From: Prevotella sp.
GTDB taxonomy: Bacteria > Bacteroidota > Bacteroidia > Bacteroidales > Bacteroidaceae
Direction of reading: 5' to 3'
Assembly (NCBI GenBank): GCA_003447235.1
Contig: DLZV01000008.1
Location: 1 to 44,732, forward strand
Length of the DNA stretch: 44,732 bases
Positions 10,301-16,689 of this stretch are shown here, in pieces. Position 1 is the first letter of the stretch. Each line of letters starts with the position of its first letter. The notes beneath the pieces were generated by a model. That model was not told the DNA's origin and made no database searches. It saw only the letters and a program-made list of their open reading frames with translations. The translations under genes and the position numbers were made by a program.

Positions 10301-11515
10301 GGTCTTTATCATCTGCGCCCTGCCCTCGCTCTCCACCTCGATGAGTTCCTGCGCTTTCTGTCGTGCCTCTTCCTGTGCGTCGCTGTATTTGTTGAACAGG
10401 ACTATCAGACCGGTAATGACTGCGGACAAGCCCAGCGTGAGGGTCGCCATGAGTGCCGATGCCGCTGCGGTGGAGATACCGAGCGATGCCGCCAGCCTTG
10501 CATTGGCCGCCGTCAGCAGGTTCTTCATCTTCACCACCGTCACCAGACGGAACGCGGAGTCTTTGTTAAGGGTGTTGAATACCTGCTGCAGCCCCATCGT
10601 GACGGCCATGACAGACTGCACCCTCGCCTGTATCTTGGCAAGGTTCTCGTTCTCGGAGGCGAACAGCGACACGGCACCGGTAGCAGCGGTAAACATGCCG
10701 GACAGACCGCTGATACCGGACATGAATCCCTGCAGATTTGCATCGTCATTGGAGAGTATCTTGGTCTGGGTATGGAGGTCGGCGATGGTGTCGGACAGCA
10801 AGGCTGCTTTCTCCGCCATCTCGCGGTACTCTTCCGTGTCCTGCTTGCCCTCCAGTCGCATCTTGGCCATCGCGTCCTGCAACTCGCGCAACTGCATGGC
10901 CAGACGCTTGTTGCTCTCCCGGTTTTCCTCCTGCTCGCGTGTGAGGCTGGCGAGTATCAGTTTCTCTTCCTCCAGCGCTTTCTTGGCCGCGTTGAGTTCG
11001 GCGAGGGCTGCTGACTGGGCGTTTCCGGGGGCTGCGTTCTTGTAGGCTTTCTCTAATTCCTTGATACAGGACGTGGTGTACTTCACCAAGTCCTTGCTCT
11101 CGGCGATACGCTCGGCAAGGGTCTTCTGCGCCACTGCCGCCGTGGTGCTGGACTCGGAGAGCTTGCCATGCTCCTTCTCCAAGTCGGACACGGCCTTTTC
11201 CGCCTGGCGGTGCTGTTTCTCCAGATAGACGAGGGTATTCCGTTCCTCGTCCAGCACCTTACGGCAAGCCATGACATCGGCGGCGAGTTCCTTCTGGGCG
11301 GTACCGGGTTTCATGCCTGCAAGCTGCCGCTCCATACGGCTGAGGTCCGAGGCCACGCCGTCAATGACCTTGTGCTGCTCGGCTATCTTGGCGTTCACCA
11401 GCTCGGCCGCTTTCTTGGCATTGTCGATGAGGGTGTCGATATGCGCGTTGGCATTGTCGATACCGTCACTCAGTTTGTCCTTCATCAGGAACTCTATCTC
11501 TACGGGCTTGCTCAT
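7337..11515 (-). CDS. Tail tape measure protein
   Basis: 1392 residues, by far the longest gene of the tail module. The first 280 residues are heptad-rich coiled coil (many Lys, Glu, Ala, Gln). A hydrophobic helical region follows around 290-370 (GLQQVFNTLNKD and ALMATLTLGLSAVITGLIVL), then long charged helices, a second hydrophobic/Gly-rich zone near 930-1010 (IGGIVGAILQILDALG), and a helical C-terminus. This is the standard layout of tape measures, which set tail length and are ejected into the cell. Tail chaperone genes with a frameshift lie immediately upstream, as in most siphophages. At about 3 residues per 0.45 nm of helix it would predict a tail near 200 nm (inference). Confidence 0.93.
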   Translation of the reverse strand: MSKPVEIEFLMKDKLSDGIDNANAHIDTLIDNAKKAAELVNAKIAEQHKVIDGVASDLSRMERQLAGMKPGTAQKELAADVMACRKVLDEERNTLVYLEKQHRQAEKAVSDLEKEHGKLSESSTTAAVAQKTLAERIAESKDLVKYTTSCIKELEKAYKNAAPGNAQSAALAELNAAKKALEEEKLILASLTREQEENRESNKRLAMQLRELQDAMAKMRLEGKQDTEEYREMAEKAALLSDTIADLHTQTKILSNDDANLQGFMSGISGLSGMFTAATGAVSLFASENENLAKIQARVQSVMAVTMGLQQVFNTLNKDSAFRLVTVVKMKNLLTAANARLAASLGISTAAASALMATLTLGLSAVITGLIVLFNKYSDAQEEARQKAQELIEVESEGRAQMIKTRFEINNTIRELKEFTGSKEEEKKKTEELNRKYGEAFGYYDTVSEWYDVLTQKAADYIQMLFLQAKAQALVNKAVEADDKVNKLKATDADDVEGSMGWFKQSLLYFAQSETNGQIDASAIIKEENEKNKEQVIADAEKLRDDLLKQAEDLTKEMGEIGKNSNIGGHTKPEHKPTGGNGDKDRQKELEREKAAEQKRAEELARLRQENEQESISQMAEGSAKRIRQIRFNYQKEEAEIKAQEAKWRDAQGGNLTEEQGNALAERLRLAQEAQRKGLEEIDKESLKNELQAMVDYLREYGTLQEQKYAIAKEYAEKIREVNEGEGTAEEKRWQVRKLEKERDAAVSQTNAQNLALNIDWSTTFEGVGNVLKDMAKETLAKIEEYMQTSEFKKLSAENKKVYTDLQAKLKDETGGNSTSAFNFKIWGTIAENVKTYQDSVRTLREKTDAHTQAVADLEQAQQDLADATDDASKEIAQKAVDIAQGKVDATAASQNEAQEASDKARKTLTDNTNAAAQGIKNFTGYLNEMSDGSLYGFANGITKLITSLSKGSDGIGKSLGELGGKIGGIVGAILQILDALGDDPKGFINDLLDKVADTINKVVEELPEIIIDVIKDVGNIVQGLLSGIAGWFGIDDLFGLNGNEAEVKKTIENLTERTELLQNAIEDLTDVMEKSYGQKATDAYEQAKRNQEETNANYLGIAQAQASYWKHHHSWNYYWNGFSDDQTAWIRQNVKENFDGSIWSLTPEEMKKLLSNVDIAEYIKNTGKGGYGNDVLDKLQDYADQAGKIEELTDSWRETITQISFDSMKDSFISNLMDMKKTSKDFAEDFATDMQKALLSYSMEDLINGELKQLYDDWAQLISDKNGELTEKDIEDFNRRYDEIVAEGLKRRDEWAKVTGYEDTGGTSQSAKSGGFTAMTQDQGTKLEGMFTSGLQHWSSMDERLETVADRMNLAESHLARIAENTGTSAGHLGEIKEDIRKIVRDGLKVK

Positions 11516-11519
11516 GCTT

Positions 11520-11765
11520 TCAATTCAGTTTACTTTGAAAAAATCCTGCTATGTCCTCGGCTTCCTCCTCGGCGGTCTTGCCGCTGTCGGGTCTGCCGGC
11601 TTTCTTCTTGATGTAACGTGGGGCGTCGCACAGCATCATGATGAGGGTCTGGTAATTCACGCCGTGGAGTATGTAATCCACGCTCCAGCCTGTCGCGCTG
11701 GCTATCTGCCACACGAATCCGAAAGGGCTATGGGAACCTTCATACTCGGTCCTTAACTCCCCTTC
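11520..11765 (-). CDS. Tail assembly chaperone extension (T part, made by -1 frameshift)
   Basis: This open frame continues from the end of the 11753-12232 chaperone in the -1 frame and gives about 81 extra residues ending FFQSKLN. It has no convincing start of its own; upstream codons in this frame are shadow of the chaperone gene. The slip site is A-GGA-AAG (11771-11765), one base from the G-GGA-AAG of phage lambda G/GT, 10 nt before the zero-frame TAA. The product contains WQIASATGWSVDYILHGV, a hydrophobic pattern common in T-type chaperones that bind the tape measure. It directly precedes the tape measure gene. Confidence 0.75.
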   Translation of the reverse strand, partial: EGELRTEYEGSHSPFGFVWQIASATGWSVDYILHGVNYQTLIMMLCDAPRYIKKKAGRPDSGKTAEEEAEDIAGFFQSKLN

Positions 11766-12232
11766 TTTCCTTGGCTCAGTCTCAGCTTCATCGGATTCGT
11801 CCGTTCCGCGGATCTGATAATACTCATAAAAGGGCCTGTGCCCATCAGTCGCTCGAACTGCTCGGTGGCGGCCACCTGGTACCGGTACGCCACGAAGTTG
11901 CGCACGAGCCACGCGGTCAGCCCCACAAACAGATGGCGGGATATATACCCCCTGCACACGGTGTAGGCGATGATGCGCGACAGGCGCTTGCCGTGTCTGG
12001 CCATGAAACGCATCTGCTCCAGCTTGGGCAGTGTCCGCACCTCCTCTGCCGTTGTGTCCATCTCCAGATACTGCCGCCCGATTTCTATCTGCCCTGCCAA
12101 TGTGGGGCGTTTCATGGTGATGCGCACCTTCAGGGGTTTCTTGCGGAACGGCAGCCGTATGTCCTTAAACGGCACGGAGACACCCCTGTCAAGGAGTGCC
12201 TCCGCCGCTTCTTTTTCGATTGCTCGGTTCAT
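11753..12232 (-). CDS. Tail assembly chaperone (G-like)
   Basis: 159 residues starting MNRAIEKEAAEALLDRG. Small, helical and basic, located between the tail tube and tape measure genes, which is the conserved slot of tail chaperones. It ends KLRLSQGKKGS at a TAA (11755-11753), with a -1 slip sequence just before the stop that would join it to the 11520-11765 frame. The zero-frame product and the fusion together would coat the tape measure during tail assembly (family knowledge). The family cannot be named by motif, so the call rests on position and the frameshift architecture. Confidence 0.75.
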   Translation of the reverse strand: MNRAIEKEAAEALLDRGVSVPFKDIRLPFRKKPLKVRITMKRPTLAGQIEIGRQYLEMDTTAEEVRTLPKLEQMRFMARHGKRLSRIIAYTVCRGYISRHLFVGLTAWLVRNFVAYRYQVAATEQFERLMGTGPFMSIIRSAERTNPMKLRLSQGKKGS

Positions 12233-12235
12233 GCG

Positions 12236-12730
12236 CTACTCCCCTGGTTTGGTATCGGCCACATCATAGGGAGCACTGCCGTCATCAGGCGCGTTCACCG
12301 TCAACTGGCACTCTATCTTGGAGACTTCGGTCAGGGTGAGCTTGCCTCCGAGGTTGGCCATAAGGGTGGCACTCGGTATCGTCACTGTCTGCCCGCTCTT
12401 CAGCTGAATCTCACACTTGTCTCGGAGTTCCACAAGGTCGGTCGGGGCTTTCCAACCGGTATAGGCTCCTTGCGTGCCGACAAGCGTACCGCCAAGGGCG
12501 AGCTGGAGGTTCTCGTAGTCCAGCTGTATGAGGTTGAACGTGGGGGCTATCGTACCGTTCTTCGTGACGAGGGTCAGCACGGGGGCACCGGGCACCTGTT
12601 CGGCTTCTACATCGACCTTCTCGGGCTTGGCTCCGCCCCAGTCCCAACTGCCTTTCTCTATATAGCCGACGGTCTTGTCTCCAAACTTTACGACACCTAT
12701 GCCGTACATGAATTTCTTACTTTCTGCCAT
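12236..12730 (-). CDS. Major tail tube protein
   Basis: 164 residues from MAESKKFMYGIGVVKFGD. The frame is open further upstream, but the ATG at 12730 has an A-rich leader (AACAAAAAGAAT) of the kind used in Bacteroides and gives a clean phage-like N-terminus. The sequence is beta-rich with few Cys or Trp, and segments such as KVDVEAEQVPGAPVLTLVTK and LTLTEVSKIECQLTVN suggest the tail-tube beta-barrel fold. It precedes the chaperones and tape measure, as tube genes do. Its start overlaps the end of the upstream lipoprotein gene by 34 nt. Confidence 0.75.
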   Translation of the reverse strand: MAESKKFMYGIGVVKFGDKTVGYIEKGSWDWGGAKPEKVDVEAEQVPGAPVLTLVTKNGTIAPTFNLIQLDYENLQLALGGTLVGTQGAYTGWKAPTDLVELRDKCEIQLKSGQTVTIPSATLMANLGGKLTLTEVSKIECQLTVNAPDDGSAPYDVADTKPGE

Positions 12731-13191
12731 ATTCTTTTTGTTATGATTGTTAATACTGTGCGGGTCGCCACTCCGACAATAAAGGCGATGAGAAGCATCT
12801 TCCACGGATTTGAACTGCGTTCTTTTTCCGTTCTGGCTTCATTCTTCTGTTGCTCCAATGCTTTCTTGTAGCTCGCCATCTGGCGTTCATAGTACTCGCA
12901 CTGGCGTTGCAGACTGTCGCAAGTGGCATACACAACGATGGTACCACCTTTGTTCTGCACGGTTGCGCTGGCTCGTCCGTTCTTGGCTCGGTACTCTGCC
13001 TTTTCGGGTAGGTTAGTCAGTTCCGCCAGAGGTATCTCCAGTTTGGCATCCTCCTGCGGTACTGTCTCCGTCCATGTCTGACGAACCTCGCTCTGGAGGG
13101 TGTCCGCGAATACTTGTTTCACGCTTTCCTCCGTGGCCACGCTCGCTTTTCGGCTTGTCGCGCAGCCCGACAAGAACAGGGCAGTCATCAT
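12697..13191 (-). CDS. Spanin-like lipoprotein with C-terminal membrane segment
   Basis: About 164 residues from the MM at 13191. The N-terminus MMTALFLSGCATSRKAS is a short lipoprotein signal with lipobox LSGC, so the mature protein should be lipid-anchored at Cys10. The middle is helical and charged, and residues about 132-150 form a membrane segment (MLLIAFIVGVATRTVLTII). A lipobox plus a C-terminal membrane helix is the layout of unimolecular spanins, which fuse inner and outer membrane at lysis. Its first 60 codons overlap, in another frame, the end of the 13013-13498 gene, and the lysin gene is next door, so a lysis role is likely. A longer start at 13278 would remove the signal peptide from the N-terminus. 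Confidence 0.65.
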   Translation of the reverse strand: MMTALFLSGCATSRKASVATEESVKQVFADTLQSEVRQTWTETVPQEDAKLEIPLAELTNLPEKAEYRAKNGRASATVQNKGGTIVVYATCDSLQRQCEYYERQMASYKKALEQQKNEARTEKERSSNPWKMLLIAFIVGVATRTVLTIITKRIWQKVRNSCTA

Positions 13192-13498
13192 GATGCTTGC
13201 AACTGTTCGCAGTGTCGATAGCCTTCCTAAGACGCGCCATCTCGCGCTTCGAGGCTTCGAGGTATCTTCTTGTCTCATTGAGTTCTTCCTTCAATGGTTT
13301 CACGATGTTCTCTACCAAGATACGGGTGGCATGCTCGGCGTTGTCCATACGCACCGTCTCGGCATCGGCTTCTGCCTTCATCGATTCCGCTTTCGCTTTC
13401 CTTATGGTAGCCCGCAGCGTGCATATTGCAACAATGGTAGCCACCAGACCTCCGCCAAGGAGGACGTTCAGGACTTCGCTGATATTCATGCCATCCAT
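13013..13498 (-). CDS. Membrane-anchored coiled-coil protein, holin or inner spanin candidate
   Basis: 161 residues. The N-terminal membrane helix (about 8-28: VLNVLLGGGLVATIVAICTL) is followed by a long charged coiled coil (about 30-95), then a polar Gly/Ser/Asp-rich tail that overlaps the start of the lipoprotein gene in another frame. An inner-membrane anchor with a periplasmic coiled coil, overlapped by a lipoprotein gene, recalls Rz/Rz1 spanins; a single-pass holin-like role is also possible. It lies 5 nt from the amidase stop-start region within the lysis block. The overlapping segment has poor complexity, consistent with being constrained by the second frame. Confidence 0.6.
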   Translation of the reverse strand: MDGMNISEVLNVLLGGGLVATIVAICTLRATIRKAKAESMKAEADAETVRMDNAEHATRILVENIVKPLKEELNETRRYLEASKREMARLRKAIDTANSCKHHDDCPVLVGLRDKPKSERGHGGKRETSIRGHPPERGSSDMDGDSTAGGCQTGDTSGGTD

Positions 13499-13502
13499 AT
13501 TT

Positions 13503-13976
13503 TTACTGTTGGTATATTCCTATTGACTTGAGCCACTTGGCGACATCGAAGGCTGGGCAGGCTTTATTTACGCCTGGAAGGTCGCAATGGCCTACAATCT
13601 TGATCTGCGGAAAACGCTGATGGAAGTTCCGCACATAGTCGGTCATCGCCTTCAGCTGCGCAGGGGTGCGCGTGTCCTTGGAGTGCTTCATATCCTTGGT
13701 GCAGCCACCGGCATACACCACATGACGGCTCACACTGTTGTAACCCTTGGCACCATTGGTCACTTCCCACGGATCGACCTCCGCATCTTCGTTGTTATCG
13801 ACAAGACGTTCCACCTTGCCGTCCAAGTGTATCAGGTCGGTATAGCCTACCTGCTTCCAGCCACGCCCACCCTTGCTTACCGGGTCGGTGTGCCAGTGGC
13901 GTATCTCCTTAGAGGTTACCTCACGGCCTTCAGGGGTGGCTGTGCAGTGTAGGACTAAATACTTCATTCTCGCCAT
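13503..13976 (-). CDS. N-acetylmuramoyl-L-alanine amidase (phage lysin, T7 lysozyme-like)
   Basis: 157 residues, a complete Amidase_2 domain and nothing else, close to T7 lysozyme in length. Visible active-site pattern: His10 in VLHCTAT, Tyr45 in VGYTD, His130 in GHCDLPGV, Lys138 and Cys140 in NKACPAFD, matching the T7 zinc ligands (His, His, Cys) and catalytic Tyr and Lys. It cleaves the amide bond between MurNAc and L-Ala in peptidoglycan. No signal peptide is present, so it needs a holin or other export route. The ATG at 13976 overlaps the last base of the capsid gene's TAA. Placing the lysin between head and tail genes is unusual compared with Mu. Confidence 0.93.
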   Translation of the reverse strand: MARMKYLVLHCTATPEGREVTSKEIRHWHTDPVSKGGRGWKQVGYTDLIHLDGKVERLVDNNEDAEVDPWEVTNGAKGYNSVSRHVVYAGGCTKDMKHSKDTRTPAQLKAMTDYVRNFHQRFPQIKIVGHCDLPGVNKACPAFDVAKWLKSIGIYQQ

Positions 13977-15043
13977 TACGCTTCAGCTTTATATCCGCTG
14001 GTCATTACAACACCTGCGTCTGCCTTCTTGAACATGCAGATGAAGTAGTGGCGGAAGTTCACCTTGTTGCGCTGGTACTCGGGGTCATTCTCGGCTGCGC
14101 TCCAGTACATCTTGGTGGAGCCGGTAGCCTTGAACACACGCTGTGTGTAGAATGCGAATGAGCAGTGGAAGTCACCGGCTGTCTCTCCCTTGTCGCCGAC
14201 TGCCTTTTTCTCGCCTTTGGCTGAGAAGTACGGGGTGTTGGCATACTCGTAGATGTCGAATCCGTAGAGCTTGCCCACCTTGCCGGTGTTGCGGTCGATG
14301 TTGTACTGCTCCTTGAAACGCTGGTCGGTCTCCAAGAGGTCATTCACGTGGTCGGTACACAATACGAGGCGGCGGTTCGTGGTCGGAACACCCAACTTGT
14401 CGAGGGCTGCCTTCATCGCGAGCACGTCCTTGGCGGTCATCTTGATACGGCCGGTGGTCGCGTCACGCTCGCCGGTAGTTGTCAGTACCGGGGTCTTGGC
14501 AGTGTTCTTCTGTGCGCAGAGGGCGTGTGCAGCCTTGGCGAACTTGGCATCGTTGATGGCGTTTGAATGGCTCTCCTTCACTCGGGCAATCTTGTCGTAG
14601 CTGATAGCGTACAACTCATCGTCGGTGATTGGTGTTACCTTTGTCTGGAACTTGTCAAGCTGAATGGCGATGTCCTTGTCATCAAGTGCCTGCAAGGGGA
14701 TTGGGTAGGTGGTGTTGTTGACAAGTACGTCAGGGTCCACACCTACCTCTACCAGGTGGATAACATCGTTATCGACAATGCTTGAACTGTCGGGGATACC
14801 GTCAAGCCAAGTGCCGGCGAGGAACTCGCGGAGTGCCTTCACAAGCTCACCAGTCCAAATCTCTTTCAGCACGCCCTCGCGTGCCACTCCCACAGGCATT
14901 GCACCGCTCACGGCAAGCGCGACGGCATTGGCACCGACGGCACCTGCCACGGGCGACACGCCCAATGCCATACCGAATACGGCTCCTGTCATCGCATTGA
15001 ACAGCACAGCCATAATCATGGTCAAAAATACTTTTGCTTTCAT
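13976..15043 (-). CDS. Major capsid protein
   Basis: 355 residues. It follows the protease/scaffold gene, the standard place for the shell protein. The body (from about residue 60) has the mixed alpha/beta composition of HK97-fold shells, with segments such as VDPDVLVNNTTYPIPLQALDD and QYNIDRNTGKVGKLYGFDIY; the latter resembles the P-domain region where capsid ORFs are recognised. The first 48 residues are strikingly hydrophobic (MKAKVFLTMIMAVLFNAMTG, then Ala/Val/Gly-rich), like a membrane or signal segment. This part may be cleaved by the prohead protease, or translation may begin later, at Met49 (MPVGVAREGVLKEIW). A T-like Mu capsid is the nearest model. Confidence 0.85.
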   Translation of the reverse strand: MKAKVFLTMIMAVLFNAMTGAVFGMALGVSPVAGAVGANAVALAVSGAMPVGVAREGVLKEIWTGELVKALREFLAGTWLDGIPDSSSIVDNDVIHLVEVGVDPDVLVNNTTYPIPLQALDDKDIAIQLDKFQTKVTPITDDELYAISYDKIARVKESHSNAINDAKFAKAAHALCAQKNTAKTPVLTTTGERDATTGRIKMTAKDVLAMKAALDKLGVPTTNRRLVLCTDHVNDLLETDQRFKEQYNIDRNTGKVGKLYGFDIYEYANTPYFSAKGEKKAVGDKGETAGDFHCSFAFYTQRVFKATGSTKMYWSAAENDPEYQRNKVNFRHYFICMFKKADAGVVMTSGYKAEA

Positions 15044-15070
15044 TGCTTTTTCTTGTTTTATTGGTTTGTA

Positions 15071-15523
15071 CTAAAGTTCACACTCCATGCCGTACTCTTC
15101 CTTGTAGAGTCGCTTGTACTCTTCGGGCTGCTCCTTGCGGAGGGTCAAGAGTTCGCTTGACGGCACATCGCTCAGTTTCTTGTAGGCAGTCGGCTGCTGT
15201 GTTGCCGCTCCGCCCTGATGCCCGATAACGGCACTGAGTTTCATCTGCGGAGCCATGGCTGCGACAATGCGCTCCAGTTTCTCCTTGCCGACTTCCTTGC
15301 CGAGGTTGATGAACTCGTCCTTCTTGTCGGGGGCGATGCGCTTCTCCCCTACCGCCTTCTCCACGATGGCGGTGATGCCGGCAAGCGTGAGGGTCGCCTT
15401 CTCCTGCTGGAGTTTCTCGTTCTCTTCCTTGGCAGCCTTCAACTCACCGAGCTTGGCGTTGATGTCCGCCTCAGTTGCCGTTTCCGGCAAGCCCAACTTC
15501 AGGGCAATCTGTTTCTGTTCCAT
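15071..15523 (-). CDS. Scaffold protein from internal start (Mu Z-like)
   Basis: An in-frame ATG at 15523 begins MEQKQIALKLGLPETATE and would give a 150-residue scaffold without the protease. It is preceded by an A-rich tract encoding NNNNQKQ (AACAACAATAATCAAAAACA), which looks like a Bacteroides translation start and forms a linker between the domains. In phage Mu the scaffold Z is made from an internal start in the protease gene I; the same arrangement is inferred here. Confidence 0.55.
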   Translation of the reverse strand: MEQKQIALKLGLPETATEADINAKLGELKAAKEENEKLQQEKATLTLAGITAIVEKAVGEKRIAPDKKDEFINLGKEVGKEKLERIVAAMAPQMKLSAVIGHQGGAATQQPTAYKKLSDVPSSELLTLRKEQPEEYKRLYKEEYGMECEL

Positions 15524-16009
15524 TTGTTTTTGATTATTGTTGTTCAACATTGGCAAGGGACATTCGCTGTCCTTGCCGAGGGTTATCTTCTTGCCGTCCT
15601 TCTGCAGCACGATGGCATCGTCATTGGCTCCTATGTCCACCAGGCTGACCTCAAACAGTTTGCTCTTGGTGACAGTAGGGCTGGTCTGCCCCTGTACCAA
15701 AAGTTCGGGGTCCTCACTTGTCTCCAATATGTCAAGCCCTGCGCTCACCATCTTCAGACTGCCGAACTCATACTGCTTCTTACAGCGTGTGGATAGTTCG
15801 GATGCTTCGTCAAACATCAGTTCGCCGGTCACTTCACCATCCTCCACCTTCAGGTCTTTCACATAGCCTATCACATTACCACGCTCGTGCATATACAGCA
15901 GGACGGGGTTGCGCTGATACTGCTCCACGTTCATGCCTGATGTCAGCACTCTTGTGCCGTAGCTGTTCAGGCTGTCGTTGGTTATTCTTACTCGTTTTCC
16001 TTTACTCAT
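15071..16009 (-). CDS. Prohead protease fused to scaffold
   Basis: 312 residues from MSKGKRVRITND; upstream in-frame Met at 16141 lies before the promoter and is rejected. Residues 1-150 are protease-like: YMHERGNVIGYVKD (candidate catalytic His) and FGSLKMVSAGLDI (candidate Ser) followed by EVSLVDIGAND. This is the pattern of phage self-maturation proteases of the Mu I / U35 type. Residues 165-312 are a charged coiled coil (ELKAAKEENEKLQQEKATL), typical of scaffolds. It is the first gene of the leftward late operon, with about 35 nt of leader from the promoter at 16051-16082. Confidence 0.85.
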   Translation of the reverse strand: MSKGKRVRITNDSLNSYGTRVLTSGMNVEQYQRNPVLLYMHERGNVIGYVKDLKVEDGEVTGELMFDEASELSTRCKKQYEFGSLKMVSAGLDILETSEDPELLVQGQTSPTVTKSKLFEVSLVDIGANDDAIVLQKDGKKITLGKDSECPLPMLNNNNQKQMEQKQIALKLGLPETATEADINAKLGELKAAKEENEKLQQEKATLTLAGITAIVEKAVGEKRIAPDKKDEFINLGKEVGKEKLERIVAAMAPQMKLSAVIGHQGGAATQQPTAYKKLSDVPSSELLTLRKEQPEEYKRLYKEEYGMECEL

Positions 16010-16050
16010 ATCATTGTCGTTTTCTGGGCTGCATTGCCCGATTCGCAGTG

Positions 16051-16160
16051 CAATATTACGAGGTAATTGTCTGTCCGCCAAAAAAGTGTGCAATGGTTGC
16101 ACACTTCTATGAAACCATTGCACACTTTTTTGGAGAGCCACCGAAATCGTGGCACTTTTG
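16051..16160. promoter_or_regulatory. Divergent late promoters sharing a symmetric operator
   Basis: Two perfect 19-bp arms, AAAAAAGTGTGCAATGGTT at 16080-16098 and its reverse complement at 16113-16131, sit between the two late operons. The outer end of each arm forms a TTTG -33 element. Exactly 20 nt away is a near-consensus Bacteroides -7 box: rightward CACTTTTG (16153-16160), leftward TAATATTG (16058-16051), each 5 of 6 conserved positions. Predicted leaders are about 46 nt (small terminase) and 35 nt (protease). The left arm and its neighbour also form GTGTGCAA-TGG-TTGCACAC, so three copies of the TTGCACAC half-site are present. Probably a late activator or repressor site. Confidence 0.75.
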
Positions 16161-16212
16161 CATAAAGAATCGGGGCGTGGTATGCCCTGATGTGAACAAA
16201 AACCTTATCAAC

Positions 16213-16677
16213 ATGACAAAGGCAGATATTGAAAAAAAGAAATCGCTGGCACGCACGCTCTATCTTTCGGGCATGGAGCAGCAGGAGATTGCGGAGAAGG
16301 TGGACGTGTCGCGCGTCACCATATCCAAATGGTGCTCAGCCGAGGGGTGGAAAGAGGCTCGTGCCGCCAAAAACATCACACGCCCCGAACTGGTGAACAA
16401 ACTGTTGCTCACCATCGACACACTCATTACACAAGTGAATGAATCCGACGACCCTGCACTCATAGCAGGACTTGGCGACAAGCTGGCTAAACTCTCGTCG
16501 GTCATTGAGAAGCTCGACAAGAAGGCTAATGTGGTGGATGCCATCGAGGTGTTCATGGCGTTCTCCAAGTGGCTGGAGTACCGCTCGCAGACAGACCCAG
16601 AGGTGACTCCCGAACTGATGCGTGTAATCAACAAGTTCCAGGACATGTACATCACAGAACAGATGGGCATAAAATAG
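16213..16677 (+). CDS. Small terminase subunit-like DNA-binding protein
   Basis: 154 residues starting MTKADIEKKKSLARTLYL. Residues about 18-45 form a helix-turn-helix (QQEIAEKVDVSRVTISKWCS), followed by a helical oligomerisation region. It is the first gene of the rightward late operon, 12 nt before the large terminase, as for TerS genes, which select DNA for packaging. The frame is open far upstream through the promoter and operator, but the ATG at 16213 is the first after the predicted transcription start. In Mu the equivalent gene is gp27. Confidence 0.82.
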   Translation: MTKADIEKKKSLARTLYLSGMEQQEIAEKVDVSRVTISKWCSAEGWKEARAAKNITRPELVNKLLLTIDTLITQVNESDDPALIAGLGDKLAKLSSVIEKLDKKANVVDAIEVFMAFSKWLEYRSQTDPEVTPELMRVINKFQDMYITEQMGIK

Positions 16678-16689
16678 TGGAGGCAGCCT

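Noticed and set aside
11766..11957. Independent start for the T-type chaperone
   Set aside because: Upstream codons in that frame are shadow of the G-like gene; the frameshift explains it better.
15718..16212. Long N-terminal extension of the small terminase
   Set aside because: It runs backward through the protease gene and the divergent promoters; the first start after the promoter is 16213.
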